From Alopecurus myosuroides (Eukaryota > Streptophyta > Magnoliopsida > Poales > Poaceae), in NCBI GenBank assembly GCA_028641055.1, contig CM054062.1, positions 12,870,826 to 12,934,825 of the forward strand: a stretch of DNA of 64,000 nt. Reading direction: 5' to 3'. Of this stretch, positions 47,842-58,646 are shown one piece after another. The position numbers and the translations under genes are program-made. The stretch's first letter is position 1, and each line of letters opens with the position of its first letter. The notes under the pieces were generated by a model. The model did not search any database, was not told the origin of the DNA, and was given only the letters and a program-made list of their open reading frames with translations.

Positions 47842-48828
47842 ATGGAGGAGGCGGAAGACGTGCTCGGCCTCGGCCTCTCGGCTGGCTTCAAGTTCAACCC
47901 CGAGGACGACGAGCTGCTGGAATACTTTCTTCTCCGTCGGCTCCTGGGCCAGCAGCTCCCTTTAGAGGGCATGATCTTCGAGGACGATCCGTTGAGCGCG
48001 CCGCCGTGGGAGCTCGTCGACAAACACAAGCCGAAGGCCAACGAGGCCTTCTTCTTCGCCAACGGGCAATCGATCCACAGCGAGGGCGGTCGGCAGAGAC
48101 GTTCCTGCGTCGGCGGCGGAACCTGGAAAGGGGAGAAGTTCTTGGTGGACGGCGACAGGCTGCGCGTCCTTGACGGTGGCAGCGGCATGGAGTCGGAGAT
48201 CACCTGGAAGAAGTACATGCTCAGCTTCCACCTCAACGGTCAGAAGGGTAGCACGGGATGGGTGATGCACGAGTATTCGATCACCGCCCCCATGGATCTG
48301 GCCTCGTCGTCGCTGAGGCTGTATCGCGTCCGATTCGGTGGTCATGGGGAGAATGCCAAGAGGGAGCCGGACGATTACGCGCGAGCGAGAGCAGAGCGCG
48401 ATCTTCTCCAGGAGCAGACCTCTGCGTCCAACTCTACAGTGGACGATGAAGATGGAGGCAGTGCAAGGCCGCCGGCACCCTCCTGCTCAGATCAAGACTA
48501 CCAATACCAGTACCAGCACCAGCAGTATTCTTGCCAAGACTCGTTCTTCTTGTCGGACGCAGACTACGCAGGGCCTGCCGGGGCGTCGACACATCAAGAC
48601 TTGGTGGACGGGAGCAGGATGAACCACAGCGCTGCACCATCATCAGTTCAAGGACAAGGAGCTGCCGGCATGGATGCTGCTGCGCCGGCATGGATGCTAC
48701 CACAGTTTGGTCAAGAATCGTTCGATGAGTCCTTCATGGATTTTGAGCTGCCGGAGAACATCGACGAGCTCTTATCCTTTTTAGGCCCGTGCGGTTCGGA
48801 GGCACCTCTCTATGATCAGTTGATGTAA
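47842..48828 (+). CDS. NAC-domain transcription factor, intronless, atypical grass type
   Basis: 328 codons from the ATG at 47842 (context GCGCCATGG); an in-frame ATG 11 codons upstream has a poorer context and lies in the leader. NAC subdomains by residue: A GFKFNPEDDELLEYFL (15-30); B-like APPWELVDKHKP (53-64) and FFFANGQSIHS (70-80); C GTWKGEKFLVDG (93-104); D ITWKKYMLSFHL (120-131) and STGWVMHEYSI (137-147); E LYRVRF (160-165). The usual WKATG in subdomain C is WKGEK, so the domain is divergent. The C-terminal 160 residues are Gln/Tyr/Ser-rich with acidic, hydrophobic patches (FMDFELPENIDELLSF), as in activation regions. NAC proteins bind CGT-containing promoter sites as dimers in the nucleus. 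There is no intron, whereas most NAC genes have one or two inside the domain. A truncated sister lies at 34744. It is probably functional; its target pathway is unknown. Confidence 0.9.
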   Translation: MEEAEDVLGLGLSAGFKFNPEDDELLEYFLLRRLLGQQLPLEGMIFEDDPLSAPPWELVDKHKPKANEAFFFANGQSIHSEGGRQRRSCVGGGTWKGEKFLVDGDRLRVLDGGSGMESEITWKKYMLSFHLNGQKGSTGWVMHEYSITAPMDLASSSLRLYRVRFGGHGENAKREPDDYARARAERDLLQEQTSASNSTVDDEDGGSARPPAPSCSDQDYQYQYQHQQYSCQDSFFLSDADYAGPAGASTHQDLVDGSRMNHSAAPSSVQGQGAAGMDAAAPAWMLPQFGQESFDESFMDFELPENIDELLSFLGPCGSEAPLYDQLM

Positions 48829-49260
48829 ACGTAGCTAGTGATTTGTCCACACATCTTTGTAACATCGCTACACGCAAGGAAATTGATTTAATCTTTCCTG
48901 AGCTTTGTAAATGATATGGTTGTAGTGTTAGTGCTACCCGAGAAAGAAATTTTCGAATTGCAATGCTTGCATCAGTAATCTTTCTTTCAATTTATCTCCT
49001 GAGGGTGCATCGCTACTACTTGATAGATCATCAAATATGTGATGTGCACGGTGCATGCTCACGAGCAAGTGCTCAGTTGCTCGAACCTTTCAATCCAATT
49101 TTTGAGTGATAAACCTTTTAACTTAGTGGACTAAAGTTTCTCTAATTGATTAAAAGAGCTCGGCTGGATTACTCGGCTAGAAAACAATGAATATTTTCTA
49201 ACATCAAACTGGCCATGAAGTTGGCCCATGAAGAAGGCTCTTAGGATTGTTACTATGCGC
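48829..49260 (+). other. NAC 3' flank, no further gene
   Basis: Unique AT-rich sequence probably containing the 3' UTR; no clear AATAAA. No ORF of note. Confidence 0.5.
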
Positions 49261-49322
49261 CTTAGTTGAGTCTCAATTTAGGTACTCCCTCCTTAGTTGA
49301 GTCTCAATTTAGGTACTCCCTC
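49261..49322. repeat. 31-bp tandem duplication at a MITE edge
   Basis: CTTAGTTGAGTCTCAATTTA plus GGTACTCCCTC occurs at 49261-49291 and again at 49292-49322, duplicating the left flank and first bases of the MITE that follows. Confidence 0.95.
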
Positions 49323-49408
49323 CGATCCTAAATATGTGTCGGACAAGTAGACAAACTTTTGCCTAGACCTAGTGTAAACTTCCGACACTTATATTGGATC
49401 GGAGGTAG
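49316..49408. mobile_element. Stowaway-type MITE (about 93 bp)
   Basis: CTCCCTCCGATCCTAAATA at the left and TATTGGATCGGAGGTAG at the right form inverted repeats; TA dinucleotides flank both sides. It lies in the NAC 3' flank. Confidence 0.85.
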
Positions 49409-49505
49409 TAGTGTTATGCAAACGATTGTTGTTCAACTTTAATCTTATTTTTGCTTATTTTGGTGAATGTACATTTGGTCATATTCTTGAAAAGAAAATA
49501 GCAAT

Positions 49506-49996
49506 CACTGGCTGAGTGAATCTGTTGGACCTGCCCCTGATCACAATAAAGCACCCCAGGGAGACGATGGTGTTTTGCAACGTGTTAACCGTACGTCTTT
49601 TCTATTCTCGTTCCTTTTATTCATTTGCCCTAGATCCTAACAATCCAGCCTGCTGTGTGTATCGTGGCGATGCAAAAGAAACATCCAAGTATCCTTCACT
49701 GAGGTGAAGAGCGGGTGGACATGAGATGGTCTCTCACATCTAAGTATCTAACTTACGTATGTATATTGGCTGCTGGTAGATGTGATAACATGTACTGGAC
49801 TAGAGAAGAAAATTGCAATTGTTTACTGGTGACAGTTGTGCCACCTGCACTGAATAAGAACAGAGTAGATCAAACTTTCTTCTCCCAGGCAGATCAAGAA
49901 TCCAAACAAATGGCTCGAGAAAGATACTTGGTACGATTCATGGGCAATTCGCCCGTTAACATAAGGTTCTCAAACAACAGAACAAGTTATGTGTAA
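49506..49996 (+). pseudogene. Possible two-exon gene fragment on plus strand
   Basis: From 49507 one frame reads NHWLSESVGPAPDHNKAPQG then DDGVLQRVN, preceded by AG and followed by a possible donor (GTACGT) near 49591. A second block after TTCTCCCAG at about 49889 reads ADQESKQMARERYLVRFMGN and on to a stop at 49996. The blocks could be exons of one gene or captured fragments. No family was recognised. It ends convergently with the minus-strand gene at 50257. Low confidence. Confidence 0.25.
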
Positions 49997-50256
49997 TGTC
50001 AAATACAATTTGAACTCGGAAACCTAATAATGAGCCGCTGATAATAATGCAGGGGTTCCTTCCCCAAACCGGGGGTTACACCAAAGTGGAACAACATGAT
50101 GGAACAAAAACGACAGTACATATGGCTTGCCTCACAGATTCAGTAGGTAAGTATACAGCAGGGTCGGCGCCATGTCAGAAATCAAGGTGCATTCCTGTCG
50201 GTGAATCATCATGTTCCTAGCAGTTCTGTCTGGGTTAAATCGAGTATTCACTGTTG

Positions 50257-53200
50257 TCAAGACGACTCTGTTCTCTTGTGCTGAGCCTGACCTTGGAGGC
50301 ACAGCCTGAAACGCTGGGTCAAGCTCTCCCCCATATCATGCCTCTCCTGGTTGAGCCTCTTCCATAGAGACCTATTCTTCCTCTCCTTTGGTATAGTCAG
50401 CGGCTTCCTTCGTATCCGTCTCAGTTGCGTTTCCAGAGCTCTTAGCGTCAAGCTCTGCTGTTTGGGAGCAAACGAGGGGTTCTGAAATTATGATTAGTTG
50501 TTCTCACAGGAATAAAATTTTGCTATCTTTACTCAATAACGTAATCAGAAAAAGCAACATCACTACTTCAGGAAATTTGTTCATAAAAAATGCAATTGAC
50601 TCTGGCCTATTTGAGCTCATCATAAGCTTTCCCTCTAGCAGCTCATGGCTTCCTGATGTCATAAGCTGAAAAGAAGGGCTTAAATCTATGATATATGATG
50701 TGCTTCTTTGATCCTTAGTTTATAGCAATCGGAAGACAACTTAAAATAAATGTACCTTATGCTTATGATTAGGATCCCCCGGGAGCTCGCCAGAGGATGA
50801 TCCATCACTCACTGCCCCTAAGGAAGAACATCTTCCCCAACTCTCTCGGTTTGAACTTGTGTACGAGCAGCACTCCTCATTTTGCCTGTTCGCTTTATCT
50901 AAAATGAAAATGAACTTATCAGTAAGATTACAAAATCATTCCTCAGAAAGTAGTCTAATCTAGGAAACCAATGAAACATCCATATGTTAATCATCAGTTC
51001 ATGACATTTGTGATGGACTCATTCTAAGAGTAGGCTCCAGGGTACCAACTACCAACTCATGAACTAGTCATGACTAGTCGAGGTTTTCGGTTGGAAGGCA
51101 AGTACCGACTTCGGGTGACTCTTGGTAACTGGTGTGTAGTGTGAACCTGTCATATGTAAACCAACTGGTATTTTGAGAAATGGTGTTGGTGTTGTCACTG
51201 ATATGTTTCATAAAGAGTGTTGGTGAAAGGGCATATAAAAAAATATTTGGTTCATGGTATTATTATAAGAAAAAAGAAAATTCACCCCATAATTAAGATG
51301 AACAAGGTCCATGAAATATAATGAACTAGATGGTCCCTACTGACTGTTTACTAACAGTCTAACAGAAATGGCAAAGTAGCAGAAGAACTGATTGATTTCC
51401 AAGAAATATTAGTTCCCTGACTTCTCAGCCATTTCTCAGAGTGCTTAAACAGGATTACTAACCTTGCCAATCCAAATATGACTCTGTTGAAAGGGAGACA
51501 TCGAATCACTTCTGCCATCTACAGGGAAGCTTACTGTTAAGTATTCTGTTCAGGCTCGGAAAATTATCTTCTTGTATAGAGTTTATTGAAAAAATTAATA
51601 AATTCCTTGTCTCATCTTATCAGTTACTGTGATCAATCGAATGCTAGACGTCGGAGGGATGTAACCTTTGGACGATGTCAGTCTTTCCCATGTCTACAGA
51701 CCTTATAACACTCAAACTCTAAAGGGAGATAGAATGTCTGGCGAATCCAGAGATAAGAAAAAATACAGTATGATAGATCTGTATATCTACCTTACTGTTA
51801 TCTTTCCTTAGTATTATTGTCTAAATTTTGTAGCTCTCCAATATGTTAGACATCAGATACCTATAATTGATACTAAACATAACAATAAGAATATTAAGGT
51901 AGCTCCCTAGCAAATTTGTTCAACCTCATAACTGCACAGATGTTAAATCACCAGATTAGCAGTTTCGATGCAACAGATCTGAGTAACAAACTAACAATCG
52001 ATCTGCGGAATATTAGGAGAAGCAATACAAAAATATGATTTTTGTGTTGCAAGAACTTCTAAACAGTGAGGCATTCAAACAGCACAACATGTCATATAAA
52101 TCATTAAAAAGTGGGATTGCATTTGAAATATTATTAACTTGCCCATGGAAAGTGGTGATACAATACTCCAACAAATTTAGGCTATAAATTGACAATCCTA
52201 AAGAAATATAAGCATGCACGTAGTACCTAGTAAGTAGATAAATTTGAGGAAATTAATACAGCTGATACTGATTGAATCAATTTGAGAAAATAAAGGTTAT
52301 AGCTGATGTGATTGTGACTTGTAAGATCAAGAACTATAATAAGTACCATGTTTACTTTCAATTTTAGAAGGGTGGAAATTTTGAAAAGATAAGATAAACA
52401 CTCATGAAGATCCTAGTGTTTTCTTATCTTGCTTATTAGGAGTCCAAGTACATACGAAATAAATAAATAAATCCAGCAAGGAGGATGAACAAATCAATGA
52501 ATCCCATAACCAAAATTACTATTGGAATTGAAGGGCATGATCAAAACAATACCTCATTTGACACCTTGGAACTTTGCAACTTATTGACAACACCGCTGAT
52601 CTCGTCTGTCATCTATGTTTTGTTGCATGTTTTCCAAACTCTATGGACAGGAACTATAAGCACCAACTGTGGTATGCTTCCAGTTTAATGGTTCCGTGTG
52701 GCTCGAAAAAATTTGGACCGTACACATGCCTTCATAACGTCGCTTGTCATTGCAAAGATCTCCGGATATGTAAGCTATCAAGAAGCCTATTGTCCGAGGT
52801 CGCAGACGCCACGCCGAGGGACGGCATGACATCCCCATCCCGCGTGGCGTAGTGACAGACAAGGGGGCGTAGTGACGGACAAGGGGGTGTTGCTCTCCAT
52901 GGCGGACGGCTCATTGCCCATTGCAAGCACTTGAGAAAGCTTGTCCACGCGGGAGAGAAACGACGAAGCGGAGAAAGGGAGGCGATGGATTTGTCAAGCG
53001 ATTTTAATGCATTGAAAGACCAAAGTGGGGGCATATTGGGAAATCAACTACAGAACGCAAGGTAAATGGGAAAATTTTAATAAAAGCTAAAACGCAAAGT
53101 AAAAGTAAACAGAGGGAGTAGTGCTTTTTCACCATTTATTCATGTATCTCAGTTTTAATTTCTTGGATCTGCTCCAAGATTAATTAAACTAGGGATTGGT

Positions 53201-55023
53201 TGGTTTTTTCCTTTCTTTTTTAGAACAGGAGCACAAGTTCTACAAGCTTGGCACAAATAAGCACTACATCATGGCAACAAAATAGAAGCAACATGTACTC
53301 TTTCTTGGCAAGAATCTTATCATGGTCTATATATTACTCGAGAGACTTTGTTCTAATTAGGCAATCTGGAGAGCAAATACAATGACACAAGTATGGGACT
53401 GAGTGTACCAAGGATTAAGAGTAGGCTCCAGGGTACCGGCTCATGGACTAGTCACTTCAAGCAACTCTCGGTCACTGGTGTGTATTGTGAATCTGTCATT
53501 ATGGAAACCAACTAGTATTTTGAGAAAAGGTGTTGGTATTGTCACTGATATGTTTCATAGATAATGTTGCTGAAAGGGCATATAAAAAATATTTGGTTCA
53601 TGGTATCATTATAAGAAAAAAGAAAATTCACCCGATAGTCAAGGTGACAAGGTCCATGAAATATAATGAAGTAGATGGCCCCTGCTGACTGATTACTAAC
53701 AGAAATGGCGAAGTAGCAGAAGCACTGATTGATTTGCAAACAATATTAGTTCCCTGACTTCTCAGCCATTTCTCAAAGTGCTTAAACAGGATTACTAACC
53801 TTGCCAATCCAAATATGACCCTGTTGAAAGGGAGACAACGGATCACTTCTGCCATCTACTGGGAAGCTTACTGTTTAGTATTCTGTTCAGGCTCGGAAAA
53901 TTATCTTGTATAGAGTTTATTCTTTATTGAACATTTCATAAATTCCTTGTCTCATCTTATCATATATTGTGATCAATCAAATGCTAGATATCGGAGGGAT
54001 GTAACCTTTGGAAGATGTCAGTCTTTTCCATGTTTACAGTCTCCAGACATTATAACATCCAAACTGACATACCAGGGAGATAGAATACCTAGCGAATCAA
54101 GAGATAAGAGAAAAATACAGTATGATAGCTCTGTATATCAACCTTACTGTTACCTTTCCTTATATTGTCTAAATTTTGTAGCTCTCCAATAAGTTAGACA
54201 ACAGAGAGCTATAATAGTTGATGCTACACATAACAGTAAGAATATTAAGGTAGCTCCCTAGCAAATTTATTCAACCTCATAGCTGCGCAGATGTTAAATC
54301 ACCAGATTGGATGAGGCAGTTTCGCTCCAACAGATCTTAGTAACAAACTAACAATTGATCTGCGGAATATTGGGAGAATGCAATACAAAAATTTGATTAA
54401 ACTTCCAAGCAGTGAGGCATTTAAACCTGGCAAAGAAATATAAAAAAATAGCAGAATGTCAATTAAACACCATACAGTTCAAACAGAACAGTGCGTCATA
54501 TAAATCATTACAAAGTGGAGTTGCATTTGAAATATTATTAACTTGCCCGTGGAAAGTGTACATACAATACTCCAACAAACTTAGGCTATAAAATGGCAAT
54601 CCTAAATAAATATGATCATGCTCGTAGTAGCCTAGTAATTATAAATTTGAGGAAATCAATACAGCTCATACTGATTGAATCAATTTGTGAAAATACATGT
54701 TATCGCTGAAGGAGATTGTGACTTGTAAAATCAAGAACTATAGTAAGAACGATGTTTAATTTACAAGGGTGGAAATTTTGAAAAGATAAGAGAAACATAC
54801 TTGATGATCCCACCATTTTCTTATCTCTCTTATTAGGATTCCAAGTACATACGAAGTAAAAACAAATCAGTGAATTCCATAATCAAACTTACTATTGGAA
54901 TTAAAGCTAAAGGGCATAATAAAAAAATACCTCCTTCGACACCTTGGAGCTTCGCAACTTATTGACAAGAACACTGGTCTCATCTGTCATCTGTCCCATG
55001 TTTTGTTGCATCTTTTCCAAACT
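50257..55023 (-). CDS. Multi-exon gene of unknown function, 3' exons, with duplicated exons 1-2
   Basis: Five exons with consistent phases were deduced on the minus strand: 55023-54931 (SLEKMQQNMGQMTDETSVLV..., 31 codons, likely coiled coil), 53855-53800 (MAEVIRCLPFNRVIFGLA + 2 bases), 50885-50756, 50665-50567 (LMTSGSHELLEGKLM...FPE) and 50481-50257 (NPSFAPKQQSLTLRALETQ...stop). Each has AG before and GT after. Every join keeps the frame and gives about 200 residues ending in a basic region (RRIRRKPLTIPKERKNRSLWKR). The first two exons also occur at 52640-52553 and 51518-51463; in that copy the coiled-coil exon has a 5-bp deletion. Whether the RNA uses the distal copies is not known. A possible start (MGNEPSAMESNTPLSVTTP) lies near 52924 on the same strand, but its link to the rest is unclear. 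I do not recognise the family. Confidence 0.45.
51024..52793. repeat. Tandem duplication copy 1 (exons 1-2 of the unknown gene plus PPR 3' end)
   Basis: Homologous to 53415-55164 from 'taagagtaggctccagggtac' to 'aagcctattgt', with many substitutions and indels. It includes the last codons of the PPR reading frame, which ends abruptly at 52793 against unrelated GC-rich sequence. Confidence 0.9.
52794..53414. other. GC-rich then AT-rich stretch between duplication copies
   Basis: 52794-53040 is GC-rich and on the minus strand contains ATGGGCAATGAGCCGTCC (MGNEPSAMES...), a possible first exon. A 19-bp direct repeat 'gtagtgacagacaaggggg'/'gtagtgacggacaaggggg' lies at about 52850-52888. 53041-53414 is AT-rich; 'agagggagtagtgc' near 53112 resembles a Stowaway end remnant. 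Confidence 0.45.
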
Positions 55024-55164
55024 CTGTGAACACGAATTATAAGCACCAACTCTGTGGTATGCTTCTAGTTTGATGGTTCTGTGTGGCTCAAAAAAAATTG
55101 GAGCATACACGTGGTTGTCATTGCAAAGATCTTCAGATATGTAAGCTATCAAGAAGCCTATTGT
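53415..55164. repeat. Tandem duplication copy 2 (adjacent to the PPR gene)
   Basis: Parallel to 51024-52793 over about 1.75 kb. This copy keeps the intact 93-bp coiled-coil exon and runs into the complete PPR gene, so it marks the original junction. Confidence 0.9.
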
Positions 55165-56599
55165 AGTCTGCAATGTTTGGTATAAACCCTAGATCGAGCA
55201 TTTCATCCAACACAGCCTCTCCTTCCTTCTTTCTGCCTTCCCTACCAAACCCCTGCACCAGCATGCTATATGCCACACCATCCGCCTCAAAACCCTTCTC
55301 CTTGGCCAGTTTCCTCAGGCTATTTGCATCAGAAGTCCTCCCGGCTTCACAAAGTGCCTCAAAGATACAGTTGCAAGAAATGTTATCTGGGACAACCCCC
55401 TCCCCGACCATCCTGCGGACCAACTGGCACACAGCATCCAGCTTCCCCACCTTCAGCAAGCACTCCAAAACCGTTACACCAGCAGGGACACTTAGGCAGC
55501 ATGCCCTGTTCCTCTCCAATACCAGCTCCACCACTTCCACTGCTTTGTCCACCCTTCCTACATGGCACAGAGACTCAACCAGACCCAAGCAATCAAACCA
55601 TTCCGGCACCACCGTATCGACCAAAAACTCGGCAAATACCTCTGCCGCCTTCAAAGGCTCGCCACCATGGCACAACCCACCAATCAAAATGTCCATAGAA
55701 GCAACGGACAGCCCGACGCCAAGTTGCAGCATCTCGTGAGCAACCTTAATACCCTCCTTGTACCTTCTTTCTCTGAAGAACCCTCGCATAAAAGTATTAA
55801 AGCTCACACCAGTCGGTGCACAGGTCCGGTGCCGCATCTCCTCAAACCATCGCATGGCAGCATCCACGCCTTCCACATGGCAGGAGCTGTTGATGAGTAT
55901 GTTGAAGGTGTAGGCATCCGGGGCGACGCGGTGGACGGAGGTCATCTCGCCGTAGAAGCGGATGGCGTCGTCGTGGCGGCGGAGCCGGGCGAGCGCTTGG
56001 AGGATGATGTTGTAGAACTCGGCGGGAAGGGGCGAGTCCGCGGCGCGGCGGAGGGACGCGAGTGCGTCGGACGCCGAAGGGATATCGCCGGAGGTGGCGA
56101 AGGCGAGGATGGCCTTGCGGAAGGTGGGGAGCAGCTCGGGGCAGGCGAAGATGGAATCGTCGGTGCAGGGACAGGGGCGCGATAGGACGAGCTCGAGGAG
56201 ACGCCGCAGAGAGGGGAGGCGGCGGGAGGCCGCTAGACGCGCGGCGAGGAGGCTCGTCAGGCCATGGTCGGGGCGGAAGGCCGACGACGCGGAGGCGGCC
56301 GCGAGGAGGAAGTGGAGGTCGAGTGGCGCGAAGCGCGGGTGGTGCCGCGCTCGGCGCAAGAGGCGGAGAAGCGACGCGGGGGAGGAGGCGTGCGCTGAGG
56401 GGAGCGCCGGGAGAGGGCTCGGCGGCGATAGGTGGGAGACGGCGAGCGGGAGGAGCGGCAGGGAGGGGTCTAGGGGGATTGAGGTGGGGGAGGTGGAGTC
56501 TTCAAGGGTCTCTGGGGTTTCGACCTCTGGCGAGATGAGGCGCTGGTGCTTGGAGATGATGGAGGGGAGCTTCCGCGCCAACCGGCGGGAGGCGGCCAT
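55133..56599 (-). CDS. PPR protein (P-type), probably organelle-targeted, intronless
   Basis: 488 residues from ATG at 56599 (MAASRRLARKLPSIISKHQR). An in-frame ATG 40 codons upstream (56719) is possible, but the internal start opens an Arg/Ser-rich, acid-poor leader typical of organelle transit peptides. The N-terminal part is Leu/Pro/Ser-rich. Degenerate 35-residue helical repeats follow from roughly residue 180: AEFYNIILQALARLRRHDDA, PDAYTFNILINSSCHVEGVD, PTGVSFNTFMRGFFRERRYK, SVASMDILIGGLCHGGEPLK, PDNISCNCIFEALCEAGRTS, DGVAYSMLVQGFGREGRKKE, PNIADYNRLLDSL. There are no E or DYW editing domains. P-type PPR proteins bind organellar RNA for stability, splicing or translation. The stop TGA at 55135-55133 comes five codons before the stop seen in the duplicated tail at 52.8 kb. 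The CDS is intact and likely functional; the RNA target is unknown. Confidence 0.88.
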   Translation of the reverse strand: MAASRRLARKLPSIISKHQRLISPEVETPETLEDSTSPTSIPLDPSLPLLPLAVSHLSPPSPLPALPSAHASSPASLLRLLRRARHHPRFAPLDLHFLLAAASASSAFRPDHGLTSLLAARLAASRRLPSLRRLLELVLSRPCPCTDDSIFACPELLPTFRKAILAFATSGDIPSASDALASLRRAADSPLPAEFYNIILQALARLRRHDDAIRFYGEMTSVHRVAPDAYTFNILINSSCHVEGVDAAMRWFEEMRHRTCAPTGVSFNTFMRGFFRERRYKEGIKVAHEMLQLGVGLSVASMDILIGGLCHGGEPLKAAEVFAEFLVDTVVPEWFDCLGLVESLCHVGRVDKAVEVVELVLERNRACCLSVPAGVTVLECLLKVGKLDAVCQLVRRMVGEGVVPDNISCNCIFEALCEAGRTSDANSLRKLAKEKGFEADGVAYSMLVQGFGREGRKKEGEAVLDEMLDLGFIPNIADYNRLLDSLHI

Positions 56600-56819
56600 C
56601 CGCCGGCCGGAGAAGGGAAGGGCAAGGAGGGAGTGAGTGCCGGTGAGTGTGGTGGAGATGGGCTTAGCCCAGCTGCACAAGCCATAGTGCGTGGGCTGAA
56701 TGATCTGGCAATGTGGCATCCCCTGGACCCTGATGAAGTCCAGAATTTAGTACTCGATGTTCTCATCTCAAATGTGGTTTTATATTTGATTCTAAAAAAG
56801 GTTTATATTTTACCCTAAA

Positions 56820-57585
56820 AAAATATGTGGTTTATATTTACACTGAAAAAACAGAGTTAATAAAACTAGGCATACATTAAAAAATTCATCACAGTCAAAA
56901 TCATACATAGACTTTCAAACGGTTGTAAACTAGTCCACTAATGTATAATGCGGGTGCGAAAATGGTCCAAATGGACATAGTGCTTACACTTGGTATTGTC
57001 TACTTTGCGAAAACCCTCGTTTTGTTTTGCAAATGTGACCTTAACATGCCGCGTGTGGCTAGCCAGCTCGCAGCGTGCGCGGAGACTGAACCTGTTGTTC
57101 CTTTGATACCGGACCACGAGCTCGTTTGTTGTCACAGCCCTCGTGAATAATGGCGAAGCAACGACCACGGGCTCACTTGGTGAAGTTAATTCTCATCCAA
57201 AACACATATAACGGTCTAGATTTTAAAGTTAAAATTCAAACTATTTAGAAAAAATCGAAAAGTTTCAGTCATTTGTATATGTTTCGTTATGAATTCTGAG
57301 AAAGTTTTGTTTACTTTGGATCATCGGCTTGTGATTTAATAGTTTTTAAGTTTAAAACATAAAAGTCTGTTTAATGATTAATATTTTGTATGAATTTACT
57401 TCTTATCAGGGAGCATATGCTACAGAGAGCCAAAACAATCGTTCATTGTTCTAAGTGCAATCATGCAGGTTTAAAGGATCCACTCTTCAGATAATGGGGC
57501 ATCTTTCAAATAACCAAACGAGTGGGCCATTATTGGTGGGACTGGTGACTTTTGCAATGGCACAAGGTGTCATCCAAAGTAACTT
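56820..57585. other. PPR upstream spacer, no gene seen
   Basis: The region has short ORFs on both strands around 56940-57168 with no recognised domain. The rest is AT-rich. The PPR promoter should lie at 56600-56900; no clear TATA box was picked out. Confidence 0.4.
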
Positions 57586-57708
57586 CTCCCTCCATCTCAT
57601 ATTAATTGTCTTAAATTTTTATAAAAGTAGAGGTATCTGACACTAAAATATGTCTAGATATATTCACTTTTATCCAAATTTAACAAAATTAATATGAGAT
57701 GGAGTGAG
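57586..57708. mobile_element. Stowaway-type MITE (about 123 bp)
   Basis: CTCCCTCCATCTCATATTAA at the left and TTAATATGAGATGGAGTGAG at the right are inverted repeats. TA follows on the right; the left dinucleotide is mutated. Confidence 0.88.
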
Positions 57709-58626
57709 TATTACAAAGACACGGTCGATGAAAAAATACATGAGATTACTATTGATGGATACTACGCATGAATTTGCAGATAAGTATCTTATCGTTACAC
57801 AGTATATTTCTTGAGATTTAATTAAACGTGTTGCATGGATCTGATCAATCAATTCTGCATGCATACGGTTGTCAACACTAGCCTCTTCATGATTTCTCAT
57901 CGTTTTTAGAAGGCGTAATATTATATCTTATGGACTTATGCGGAACGTCAAATATATCCCAAATGTTCATTGTGTAGTCGGCTCGATGAAGCAAAGTGTG
58001 AAATCTGCGGATACAGATATAAACTTGGTGGTGAACCAATTTTGCCGCTTAGGAAAGTGTGAAATCCTTGATGTTACGCTCTACGCGTAAGAAGTTCGGC
58101 CTTTTATCAGCATAACTGAATTTGGATCACACCAAAATAGCAATTTTAAACTAGTACACATAGGAAGTTAAACAACCATGATCATAGTTAATCCTTTCCA
58201 CGGTTCAATCCTAATACAAGTCCTCGATACGGGTGTGTGGGGCATCAATAGTTTACAAAGTTGATCTTGTAAACAGCCTAGAATTTTTCACCTTATACCA
58301 CGCCGAGGCAATATATTTATAGTAGCTAATCCTATGAAAATCACAGTTGGTGATGATGGTGTGTCTGTCATCTTTCGTCATCTTTGATCCACGATCGTTC
58401 GATCTAACGGATCTATGGCAATTTTACAAAAAGACCCACATTTTCATTACATATTTGTAGATATGCCCTTGTCATTTACACCTCATACGGCCATCAAATG
58501 TTTCACTAAAAAAGTGGATTCCCTCAACAAGTTAACATCCTTACAAAAAATATGTAGTGTCTTAATCGTTTTTTGATGTTTGATTCACTTAGTTATATTA
58601 TGGGCTGGTTCATGTCAAATGTTGTT
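57709..58626. other. No gene seen
   Basis: AT-rich sequence with one short minus ORF (57900-57670) and no domain. It may be part of the Helitron-like element ending at 58646. Confidence 0.4.
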
Positions 58627-58646
58627 TTGCACGTGCAATGTGCTAG
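58627..58646 (+). mobile_element. Helitron-type 3' terminus (hairpin + CTAG)
   Basis: The 12-bp palindrome TTGCACGTGCAA (58627-58638) is followed by TGTG and CTAG at 58643-58646, then T. A short GC hairpin followed within a few bases by CTRR and a host T is the Helitron 3' signature. The TC start was not located. Confidence 0.5.

Noticed and set aside
47962..48703. Minus ORFs opposite the NAC gene
   Set aside because: Shadow frames of the NAC coding sequence.
55173..56766. Plus-strand ORFs of up to 207 codons opposite the PPR gene, and other-frame minus ORFs
   Set aside because: Shadow frames of the GC-rich PPR CDS; peptide composition is reverse-complement artefact (Gly/Arg-rich).
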